Below are positions 1-5,411 of a DNA stretch of 5,411 nt, piece after piece (positions within the stretch are counted from its first letter, which is position 1; each line of letters begins with the position of its first letter). The translations under genes and the position numbers were made by a program. The notes beneath the pieces were generated by a model that worked only from the letters and a program-made list of their open reading frames with translations, was not told the origin of the DNA and made no database searches. The DNA comes from Planctomycetales bacterium (GTDB lineage Bacteria > Planctomycetota > Planctomycetia > Isosphaerales > Isosphaeraceae), in the NCBI GenBank assembly GCA_027435495.1, contig DAHZZC010000221.1, forward strand, positions 1-5,411. Direction: 5' to 3'.

Positions 1-2
1 AA

Positions 3-584
3 GTGGACCGGGCGACGATTCGGGTCCGGGGCCGGATCGAGGGTTCCTTGCAGGGTGCAACCGGGGCGATGGCCTGCGACGGGCTGCTGAGCTTCGACCG
101 CCGCCTGGGGTGGATCGACCGCTTTGAGATCAATCGAAACGAGAATCGGCGGCCGGGACCGGTCGAGGCTGGCATGGACGCCAAGAGCACCATCCTGGTG
201 ACTCGAAAGGTCGAACAGCCGCCGGCCACGCTCTCCGACGCCGCCCTCGCCCGCGTCTCGCTGGAAGTCTCGCCCCGGACCGAGCGGCTGGTCGAGCACG
301 GTCCTGACGGCCGGTCCGAGTTCCTCCACGACCGCAACTGGCACGTCGTTGGGGGTGACGGTAAGCGGATCCTGGTCCTCAAGCGGATGGAGGGCCCCAA
401 GGTCGTCGCGCAGTGCAACCTGATGGTCGAACAACCCGCCGGGCCTGGCAAGCACCTCGACCCGAAAGTCTTCCGCGAGGAGGCCACCCGCGCCCTGGGC
501 GGGCGCTCCTCGGTCGAGTTCCTCGGGATGGGCGAGATCTCCGGCGATCCGGCCGGCGGCTACCGCTACAAGGTCGCCGTGTAG
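3..584 (+). CDS. Uncharacterised planctomycete-type protein, 5'-partial, ended by an in-frame TAG
   Basis: The frame is open to the left edge, so the GTG at 3 is only the first possible codon and the true start is probably outside. The 193 visible residues contain a 'GWIDRFEINRNENRRPGPVEAGMDAKS' stretch (about residues 36-62), then an alternating beta-like region, then 'RILVLKRMEGPKVVAQCNLMVEQPAGPGKHLDPKVFREEATRALG' (about 121-165). The last part resembles the start of an alpha/beta domain of the PsbP/DUF1795 type, though this is a fold-level impression and not a recognised family match. No catalytic motif, membrane segment or signal peptide is visible in this part. The frame stops at TAG 582-584 in the middle of what looks like a beta strand ('GGYRYKVAV'), and the same frame continues as convincing protein down to 767 (next entry). 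I therefore think this is the larger part of one interrupted gene. Function is unknown. Confidence 0.7.
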   Translation: MDRATIRVRGRIEGSLQGATGAMACDGLLSFDRRLGWIDRFEINRNENRRPGPVEAGMDAKSTILVTRKVEQPPATLSDAALARVSLEVSPRTERLVEHGPDGRSEFLHDRNWHVVGGDGKRILVLKRMEGPKVVAQCNLMVEQPAGPGKHLDPKVFREEATRALGGRSSVEFLGMGEISGDPAGGYRYKVAV

Positions 585-767
585 AGGATGGAGGGCGGAC
601 TTCCCGTCGTCCGCTTTTACTACCTGATCGCGGCACCAACCGGCGAGCAGCTCGTCGTCAGCTACATCCTCGCCGCGCAGGATGTCCCCTCCTTTGGCGA
701 GGAGGATGTCGCGATGATGAAGAGCCTTCGGTGGCTCCCCGTCAATCAGGCCGCGCTTCCCAGATAA
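585..767 (+). pseudogene. In-frame C-terminal continuation of the upstream gene beyond the TAG codon
   Basis: Immediately after TAG 582-584, and without any frame change, 60 sense codons run to TAA at 765-767. From the ATG at 588 they encode a 59-residue piece beginning MEGGLPVVRFYYLIAAPTGE, with a later 'QLVVSYILAAQDVPSFGEEDVAMMKSLRWL'. This is not random reading. It has two hydrophobic beta strands joined by a 'PTGEQ' turn and a closing amphipathic helix with 'SLRW', the expected end of an alpha/beta domain whose beginning lies before the TAG. An independent start at ATG 588 is unlikely, because the only purine-rich stretch (AGAGG) abuts the ATG with no spacer. The simplest reading is a nonsense mutation splitting one gene of at least 254 codons. 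Readthrough, a sequencing error, or a real short downstream ORF remain possible. Confidence 0.6.
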
Positions 768-826
768 GCCCGAATCCGCAGAAATCGGGCGTGACTCCTC
801 CCGAGATCGAGGGGATGCACGCCCGA
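768..826 (+). terminator. Cluster of alternative hairpins directly after the TAA (possible terminator or attenuator)
   Basis: Three copies of one short element alternate in orientation: GCCCGA at 768-773, TCGGGCGTG at 785-793 and CACGCCCGA at 818-826. The second and third form a perfect 9-bp stem. Inside that stem, CTCCTC at 795-800 can pair with GAGGGG at 809-814 (one G-T pair), giving about 15 bp in all with a small internal loop. Alternatively, the first can pair over 6 bp with the second at 785-790, so the two foldings exclude each other. The cluster begins one base after the upstream gene's TAA. There is no T-run after 826, so it is not a standard intrinsic terminator. It could act as an mRNA 3'-end stabiliser, a Rho-assisted terminator or a protein-binding site. 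Confidence 0.45.
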
Positions 827-891
827 CATCGCGAGAGGAAGTGCGAGAAATCTCATATCAGATCGTCTATCGCGAGCCGTGGCGAACGCCT

Positions 892-897
892 TATAAT
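892..897 (+). promoter_or_regulatory. Putative -10 box (perfect TATAAT) for the protease gene
   Basis: TATAAT at 892-897 matches the sigma-70 -10 consensus exactly and stands out in a GC-rich region. No good TTGACA-like -35 element is visible 16-18 bp upstream, and there is no TG extension. If used, transcription would start near 904 and give a leader of about 150 nt before the preferred GTG start at 1053. The region 768-1052 holds nothing else coding that I can support. Confidence 0.4.
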
Positions 898-1039
898 CGC
901 TCGAACCATTCGGGCCGGGTCGACGTAAGCACGCCACGCGACGGACCGGGGTGGGGCGCTCTTCCCTCGCGGAACGTCCTGCCTCCATGAGCGTTCTTCA
1001 TCGTCCCGCCGCTTCTCGACACGACATCGATTGCACCCC

Positions 1040-1043
1040 AGGA
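1040..1043 (+). promoter_or_regulatory. Ribosome binding site supporting the GTG start at 1053
   Basis: AGGA at 1040-1043 lies 9 nt before GTG 1053. The alternative in-frame starts, GTG 951 and ATG 987, have no comparable Shine-Dalgarno sequence, and the residues they would add look like translated leader. Many exported planctomycete proteins start shortly before their basic N-terminus and 'LEGLE' motif, which also favours 1053. Confidence 0.5.
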
Positions 1044-1052
1044 ACAAGCAAC

Positions 1053-3533
1053 GTGAGCTCCAAACTGGTTCGCCGTCCGTACCGGACCCGCCCCCGATCC
1101 GCGCACGCCCGGAGGTGGACGTCCCGATTCGAGGGTCTCGAAACCCGCTCTCTGCTGAGCAACCTCCCCGTGGCCGAGCCGATGTACCAGCTTGGCTCAA
1201 TGGCCTCCTCCAGCCCCATCTCCGGGGCCTATTCGCCCTCGCAGATCGCGACGGCCTACGCTTTCAACAATGTGAGCTTCAACGGTGTCGCTGGCAACGG
1301 CGCGGGCGAGACGATTGCGATCGTTGATGCCTACAGCGATCCCAACATCCAGACGGACCTGAACACCTTCGATACCCAGTTCGGACTCCCCGCGACCACA
1401 ATCACCCAGGTCAACGAGAACGGTGGAACGTCGCTCCCGGGTCCTGACACCTCCGGTGGCTGGGGGATGGAGACCTCGCTCGACGTCGAGTGGGCGCACG
1501 CGATGGCCCCCGGGGCGAAGATCCTCCTCGTCGAGGCCAACTCGTCGAACGAGTCGGACCTGCTCGCGGGTGTCTCGTATGCCGCGCAGAATGCCAATGT
1601 CGTCTCGATGAGCTGGGGTGGGGGCGAGTTTTCGGGCGAGACCTCGTACGACAGCACGTTTAGCGTCCCTGGTGTGGCGTTCGTCGCGTCGTCGGGCGAC
1701 GCGGGGGCGCCGGTCTCCTGGCCGGCCGCCTCGCCGAACGTCCTGGCCGTTGGCGGGACGGCGCTGACGCTCAACGCAAACGGCAGCTATGGCAGCGAGA
1801 CCGGGTGGAGCGGCAGCGGCGGCGGGATCAGCGCCTACGAGTCGATGCCCTCGTACCAGGCGTCCGCGAACACCGGCGCCTCAAACCGGTCCAACCCGGA
1901 CGTCGCCTACAATGCCTCGCCGAATACCGGGTTTGCCGTCTACGATTCGTACCAGAACGGCGGATGGACGCAGGTCGGCGGGACCAGCGCCGGCGCCCCG
2001 CAATGGGCCGCGATCCTGGCGATCGCCGACCAGGGCCGCGCCCTCGCTGGCTTGCCCGCGCTCAACTCCACCAATGCGCAGGAGGTGATGACCGAGCTCT
2101 ACCAGGCGCAGGCCACCGACTTCCACGACATCACCAGCGGAACCAGCACCGGAAGCCCGAATTACACCGCGACGGCCGGCTACGACTTCGTCACCGGCCT
2201 GGGCACACCGATCGTCGCCAATGTGGTCAACACCCTTGACGGCGGCGTGACGGCCTTGCCCGACACGATCACCGTCTCGGCCCCCAGCTCCGCGACCGCC
2301 GGCCAGTCGTTGAACTTCACCGTCACGGCCGACAGTCCCACCGGCGGAGTGGATACCGGCTTTACCGGGACGATCACGTTCTCCAGCACCGACGCGAACG
2401 CCGGACTGCCGGGTAGCTACACCTTCACGTCGGCCGACCAGGGAACGCACACCTTCAACGTCACCTTCCAGACCGCCGGTTCGCAGTCGATCACCGCCAG
2501 CGGCTCGGGCCTCTCGGCGACGTCGTCGGGGATCAGCGTCGCCCCGGCTGCGCCAACGAACCTTGGCGCAACGGCCGCCTCGTCGTCAGGGATTAACCTC
2601 TCCTGGACCGCCGCGGCCGGCGCCACCGGGTACGAGATCGAGCGGAGCACCGGCGGCGGCGCCTGGGCCCAGGTCGGCACGACCACGGCGACGACCTACC
2701 AGGACACCGGCCTCGCCGCCGGAACCGGTTATTCGTACCAGGTGATCGCGACCGGAGGCGGGCTCAGCTCGGCGGCCAGTAACGTCGCCACCGCGACCAC
2801 CATCAGCGCGGCCAGTGCCCCGACGACGACGGATTCCCTCTGGAGCGGGCTCACCACCCCACCCGAGAACGCTTACGCCTGGGGCTCGTACGAGCTCGGC
2901 CTGCAATTCTCCTCCACCACGGGCGGCGTGGTCACCGGCGTCCGCTTTTACAAGCAAACCTGGATGAGCGGCCCGAACGTCGGCACCCTCTGGTCCTCGA
3001 CCGGCCAGGTGCTTGCCTCGGCAGCCTTCACGGGCGAGTCGTCCTTTGGCTGGCGGCAGGTCACGTTCTCCAACCCCGTGACAATCCAGCCGAATACGAC
3101 CTATGTCGTCTCGTTCTCGACATCGTCGAGTTACTTCGGCATCACAACCGGATACTTCAACGGCCAGACGGTCAGCAATGGCCCACTCCAGGCCCCTTCC
3201 AACGGCGTGATCGGAAGCAACGGCGTCTACCAGTCGGCCGGCTACTTCCCCAACATCGGCTCGGGCGGGATGAACTTCTGGGTGGACCTCAACTTCTCGC
3301 CGTCGACCGCCGCGAGCCTCCAGACGGCCCCGGCCACCGCCGCCCCGGCGGTCAAGACTCTCTGGGGTTCCTTCGCCACGTCCCAGACCGCCACCGGGAC
3401 AACCCACGGGACCCAGGCCACCACGGGCGACTCCGTCGCAACGGCCGCCGTCGTCAGCACCTCGCGACGGGTCGTCAACCAACCGCAGCACACCTCGACC
3501 TGGGGCGCCTCCCGGCGATGGTTCCGCGATTGA
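1053..3533 (+). CDS. Multidomain S53 (sedolisin/kumamolisin) serine-carboxyl peptidase, exported
   Basis: This is predicted to be an extracellular endopeptidase of MEROPS family S53, which uses a Ser-Glu-Asp triad in a subtilisin-like fold. Numbering is from GTG 1053 (826 residues). A strongly basic N-terminus leads to FEGLETRSLLS at 26-36. The catalytic domain spans about 59-396: Glu140 and Asp144 in 'GMETSLDVEW', oxyanion Asp216 in 'SSGDAG' and nucleophile Ser312 in 'GGTSAGAP'. The family Ca2+ site appears kept, with Asp359 in 'FHDIT' and Asp378 in 'AGYDFVTGLGTP'. Then follow an Ig-like beta domain (about 403-497), a fibronectin type III domain (about 499-583) and a DUF4082 domain (about 593-749, 'GVRFYKQ...GTLWSSTGQVLASAAF'). 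A Thr/Ala-rich tail (750-826) ends with a basic SRRWFRD. All key residues are present, so it should be active. The usual S53 propeptide of roughly 170-200 residues is absent: only about 22 residues separate the N-terminal motif from the catalytic domain. Starts at 951 or 987 would add 34 or 22 residues. The family call is firm; substrate and location are inferred. Confidence 0.93.
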   Translation: MSSKLVRRPYRTRPRSAHARRWTSRFEGLETRSLLSNLPVAEPMYQLGSMASSSPISGAYSPSQIATAYAFNNVSFNGVAGNGAGETIAIVDAYSDPNIQTDLNTFDTQFGLPATTITQVNENGGTSLPGPDTSGGWGMETSLDVEWAHAMAPGAKILLVEANSSNESDLLAGVSYAAQNANVVSMSWGGGEFSGETSYDSTFSVPGVAFVASSGDAGAPVSWPAASPNVLAVGGTALTLNANGSYGSETGWSGSGGGISAYESMPSYQASANTGASNRSNPDVAYNASPNTGFAVYDSYQNGGWTQVGGTSAGAPQWAAILAIADQGRALAGLPALNSTNAQEVMTELYQAQATDFHDITSGTSTGSPNYTATAGYDFVTGLGTPIVANVVNTLDGGVTALPDTITVSAPSSATAGQSLNFTVTADSPTGGVDTGFTGTITFSSTDANAGLPGSYTFTSADQGTHTFNVTFQTAGSQSITASGSGLSATSSGISVAPAAPTNLGATAASSSGINLSWTAAAGATGYEIERSTGGGAWAQVGTTTATTYQDTGLAAGTGYSYQVIATGGGLSSAASNVATATTISAASAPTTTDSLWSGLTTPPENAYAWGSYELGLQFSSTTGGVVTGVRFYKQTWMSGPNVGTLWSSTGQVLASAAFTGESSFGWRQVTFSNPVTIQPNTTYVVSFSTSSSYFGITTGYFNGQTVSNGPLQAPSNGVIGSNGVYQSAGYFPNIGSGGMNFWVDLNFSPSTAASLQTAPATAAPAVKTLWGSFATSQTATGTTHGTQATTGDSVATAAVVSTSRRVVNQPQHTSTWGASRRWFRD

Positions 3534-3564
3534 GCCAGTCCACATCCCCAATCGATCGAACCGA

Positions 3565-3611
3565 GACGGCCCGCCACGTAGGGCCTCCTATCGTGGCGGA
3601 CCGTCCGTTTT
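3565..3611 (+). terminator. Strong intrinsic terminator of the protease gene
   Basis: GACGG (3565-3569) pairs with CCGTC (3601-3605), CCGCCACG (3571-3578) with CGTGGCGG (3592-3599), and TAGG (3579-3582) with CCTA (3587-3590) around a GCCT tetraloop. That gives 17 base pairs with one C-A mismatch and one bulged T. CGTTTT follows at 3606-3611. It begins 31 bp after the protease stop codon at 3531-3533. Stem, loop and T-run are as expected for Rho-independent termination. Confidence 0.85.
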
Positions 3612-3648
3612 GCTTCACCATGCCCCCTCCCCACACCCGATCGTTCCC

Positions 3649-3700
3649 CATGATAAACTTGGACAACCGGAAACCATCGGCAAATTGGGTAAAATGGGGC
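3649..3700 (+). promoter_or_regulatory. AT-richer stretch, possible promoter of the membrane-protein gene
   Basis: The region between the strong terminator and the next start is locally AT-rich. It holds TAAAAT at 3690-3695 (five of six matches to the -10 consensus) and TTGGAC at 3659-3664, but their 25-bp spacing is too long for a normal sigma-70 pair. A promoter is expected here because the gene follows a terminator, but the exact boxes are uncertain. A TSS implied by TAAAAT would leave almost no leader. GGGG at 3696-3699, 8 nt before ATG 3708, could serve as a weak ribosome binding site. Confidence 0.25.
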
Positions 3701-3707
3701 CATTTCA

Positions 3708-4331
3708 ATGCTGGAGACGATGCCGGAAGTGGAAGAGGTTGTTGAACCGTCGCCAGGGGAGGCGCGGCTTTCGGGATGGAAAGAGGAGTTGCGAGCCGAT
3801 CTCGACGAGGCGTTGATGACCGGCGGCGGGCGTTGGTCGCGTGCGGTTGCGGCGATGGCCTGGATCCACCTCGCGATTTTCCTGGGATGCCAGTCGATCT
3901 ACGACCCGGAACGGCACCGCGACCCCCGGCATTTACTGCTCTGGGTGACCGAATTCGTCGCGATGCTTGTCGCACTTCGCCTGATCGCGGGGCGGGGCTG
4001 GATGCGGTCGTCGGCGGCGATCGGGCTGATGACCCGGTTCTGGGGAACCTTCCTGATCCTCTCGTTCAACGTGGTCTCGCTCAACGAGTTGATGGGATGG
4101 GAGATGCGATGGTATCGCCCGGCGTGGGGGACAATCAGCTCCTTCTTCCTGGCGTCGATGGGCTGGCTCTTCACGCCGAAGATGTTCATCCCGGCCGTTC
4201 AGATGTACTTCACCGCGCTTTTGATGCTCCGATACCGTGACTACGACAACCTCATCTACGGCGTCTCGTGGTGGCTGGCGCTGATGGGGATCGCAACCCG
4301 GCTCCGGCGCCGGGAATTGGGCCGAGACTAA
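3708..4331 (+). CDS. Small polytopic membrane protein of unknown function
   Basis: A 207-residue protein I do not recognise. The first 44 residues are soluble and acidic (EVEEVVEP..., ELRADLDEAL). After them come about five or six hydrophobic segments at roughly 45-62, 75-94, 103-124, 139-155, 159-175 and 182-198, rich in Trp and Met. The C-terminus is short and basic (RLRRRELGRD), which suggests a cytoplasmic tail by the positive-inside rule. No transporter signature, catalytic motif or metal-binding cluster is visible. A second ATG at 3720 (residue 5) is an alternative start; GGAG at 3713-3716 is too close to it to be a good ribosome binding site, so I kept 3708. It stands alone: a strong terminator lies upstream and a convergent gene begins 21 bp downstream, so the context does not suggest a partner. 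It is probably an inner-membrane protein; coding status is well supported by length and hydrophobic pattern. Confidence 0.8.
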   Translation: MLETMPEVEEVVEPSPGEARLSGWKEELRADLDEALMTGGGRWSRAVAAMAWIHLAIFLGCQSIYDPERHRDPRHLLLWVTEFVAMLVALRLIAGRGWMRSSAAIGLMTRFWGTFLILSFNVVSLNELMGWEMRWYRPAWGTISSFFLASMGWLFTPKMFIPAVQMYFTALLMLRYRDYDNLIYGVSWWLALMGIATRLRRRELGRD

Positions 4332-4344
4332 GCAGTGAGGCAAG

Positions 4345-4367
4345 GCGCCGGCTCATTGGGCCGGCGC
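4345..4367. terminator. GC-rich hairpin at the convergent gene junction (possible two-way terminator)
   Basis: GCGCCGGC at 4345-4352 and GCCGGCGC at 4360-4367 form a perfect 8-bp stem with a 7-nt loop, TCATTGG. It lies 13 bp after the TAA of the plus-strand membrane protein, and the TGA stop of the minus-strand gene (TCA on the plus strand, 4353-4355) falls in the loop. Position and symmetry suit a shared terminator for both genes. No T-run follows on either strand, so termination efficiency is uncertain. Confidence 0.5.
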
Positions 4368-5411
4368 GGGGTCGCCTGGCTGGGCTATCGGGAGATTGAG
4401 GTCGATGGTGGGCGGGCCGTTCTCGCGGAGCGGAGTGGGCTCCCAGACGGGCAACTCGCAGAGCCCGCCGCCGAGGAAGGTGTGGTGCCAGAGATGCGTG
4501 GCGATGACGCAGGTCAGGCTAAGGTCCATGATGATCCGTTTGGGGGTGACCGCCAGGAACCTGGACTGTGCCCGAAGTTCCCGGGCGACGCCTTGCGGGT
4601 CGAACCATCCGGTCTTCCGGAGCGATTCGGGGCTGAGAAGCTGGTCAACCCACCGGGGGCGGTCGGGGGCCAGAAACGCGGACGTCCGGCTCGCCCGGAA
4701 CATGGTCTTGGGACGGTTGGCGATCCGGGGCGGGAGCGTTCGCGCGGCGACCTGCCGGAGCAGCCACTTGTCGACCCGGCCCCGCAGCTTGTACTCCGGG
4801 GCGATCGAGGCGCAGAAGGCGACGACGTCCTCGTCAAGCAGCGGATAGCGCGCCTCGACCGACGAGTTCATCGCGACCCGGTCTCCCTTGGCCTGGAGCA
4901 AAAGCCCGGCGAGCATCACCTTGTAGCCGACGTAGAGCGATTGGTTCAGCGGGGCCCATCGGGTGATCCGGTCGTTGGTCAGGTCGAGGTCCTCGTAGGC
5001 GAGATGGCCATCGAGCTGCCTCCAGAGGTCGGGCGAGTAGACGAAGGAACGTCCCTGCGCCATCAGGTCGTAAACGTCCTGCTGAGCGGAGCGGATGCCC
5101 CGGGTGCCGAGCGGCGGCGGAACGTGCGCCGGATTCCCTCCCATCGAACGGAGGACCATCTTGCGGACGGCCGGGTTGATGAACGTGAGGCCCCACCCGA
5201 TGAGCTTTTCCCGGATCGCCTGCGTCTTGAACCACGGGTAGCCGGCGAGCGCCTCGTCGGCCCCCTCGCCCGTGAGGACGACCTTGTAACCTTGCCCGTG
5301 GACGGCCGAGGCCAGCCGCATCAGGCAGGCGCACGAGGAATCCATCACCGGCCCCTCGGCGGCCCGGATCAGTTCGGGGTAGGCGTCTACGATGTCGCGT
5401 CGGTTCATCGT
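4353..5411 (-). CDS. AsnB-type glutamine-hydrolysing asparagine synthetase, C-terminal domain (5'-partial)
   Basis: The gene reads leftward and runs off the right edge. The codon before the ATG at 5408 is also sense, so that ATG is almost certainly internal. The 351 visible residues are the ATP-dependent synthetase domain, which activates aspartate (or a related carboxylate) with ATP and transfers ammonia. Numbered from the internal Met: 'EGPVMDSSCACL' (18-29), 'VVLTGEGADEALAGY' (43-57, the family's SGxGxDE motif), 'SSVEARYPLLDEDVVAF' (182-198), and 'YKLRGRVDKWLLRQVAARTLPPRIANRPKTMF' (206-237), all characteristic of the class. The N-terminal glutaminase domain with its catalytic Cys, and the SGGxDS pyrophosphate loop, would lie beyond the edge. 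Full-length members are usually 550-650 residues, so about 250-300 are missing. The C-terminus ends in a Pro-rich tail. It could be true asparagine synthetase or a paralogue that amidates a polysaccharide or peptide precursor; the visible part does not decide this, so no symbol is given. Confidence 0.9.
   Translation of the reverse strand, partial: TMNRRDIVDAYPELIRAAEGPVMDSSCACLMRLASAVHGQGYKVVLTGEGADEALAGYPWFKTQAIREKLIGWGLTFINPAVRKMVLRSMGGNPAHVPPPLGTRGIRSAQQDVYDLMAQGRSFVYSPDLWRQLDGHLAYEDLDLTNDRITRWAPLNQSLYVGYKVMLAGLLLQAKGDRVAMNSSVEARYPLLDEDVVAFCASIAPEYKLRGRVDKWLLRQVAARTLPPRIANRPKTMFRASRTSAFLAPDRPRWVDQLLSPESLRKTGWFDPQGVARELRAQSRFLAVTPKRIIMDLSLTCVIATHLWHHTFLGGGLCELPVWEPTPLRENGPPTIDLNLPIAQPGDPAPAQ

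Noticed and set aside
582..584. TAG read as pyrrolysine
   Set aside because: There is no sign of pyrrolysine machinery in the window and no methyltransferase-like context. A nonsense mutation or ordinary readthrough is simpler.
828..876. Direct repeat ATCGCGAG at 828-835 and 869-876 as an operator pair
   Set aside because: Only 8 bp of common GC-rich composition, 41 bp apart, with no dyad symmetry or further copies. Chance is likely.
413..928. Plus-strand frame of 171 codons overlapping the first gene in another frame
   Set aside because: Arg/Pro/Gly-rich, compositionally a shadow. The frame of the first gene gives far better protein sequence on both sides of the TAG, so it is not the product of a frameshift.
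951..1052. N-terminal extension of the protease from GTG 951 or ATG 987
   Set aside because: The added residues show no signal peptide or prodomain features, and the best Shine-Dalgarno sequence belongs to GTG 1053. Not excluded, but less likely.
1881..2450. Minus-strand open frame (189 codons) inside the protease gene
   Set aside because: Low-complexity Gly/Arg/Val product opposite the S53 domain, with no ribosome binding site or family resemblance.
2586..3551. Long open minus-strand frame (321 codons) opposite the protease gene
   Set aside because: It is antisense to the FN3/DUF4082 coding part. Its product is Gly/Arg-rich without folds or motifs, as expected from the reverse frame of GC-rich codons.
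1..5411. CRISPR array, transposase, tRNA, rRNA, defence or toxin-antitoxin genes
   Set aside because: No regularly spaced repeats, no terminal inverted repeats with a transposase frame, no cloverleaf or rRNA-like stretch, and no small gene pair was found.

Overview
The window is GC-rich and looks like a chromosomal segment of a planctomycete, most likely of the Isosphaeraceae type. The main clue is the secreted protease in the middle. It opens with a basic stretch followed by FEGLETRSLLS, the 'LEGLE..xLLS' N-terminal signature common on exported planctomycete proteins, and it carries an Ig-like/FN3/DUF4082 tail of the kind common there. Assignment to a genus is not possible from the sequence alone.

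Layout. (1) Positions 1-767: the 3' part of a plus-strand gene of unknown function that enters from the left edge. Its frame is interrupted by a TAG at 582-584, yet the same frame continues for 60 more codons with convincing protein-like sequence up to TAA at 765-767. The gene therefore looks nonsense-interrupted, or read through, rather than ending at 584. (2) Positions 768-1052: a non-coding region with a hairpin-forming cluster just after the TAA, a perfect TATAAT at 892-897 and a long leader. (3) Positions 1053-3533: a multidomain sedolisin-family (S53) serine-carboxyl peptidase, followed by a very strong hairpin terminator with a T-run at 3565-3611. (4) Positions 3708-4331: a small polytopic membrane protein of unknown function. 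(5) Positions 4353-5411: on the minus strand, the C-terminal synthetase domain of an AsnB-type glutamine-dependent asparagine synthetase, which runs off the right edge. Genes 4 and 5 converge with only 21 bp between their stop codons, and a GC-rich hairpin sits at the junction.

The genes look like independent transcription units. The protease is flanked by hairpins on both sides, the membrane protein lies behind a strong terminator, and the last gene is convergent. I see no operon or shared pathway. I see no mobile element, CRISPR array, tRNA, rRNA or defence system. The most useful second-look items are the in-frame amber codon, the alternative hairpins behind that gene, and the apparent absence of the usual activation propeptide in the sedolisin.
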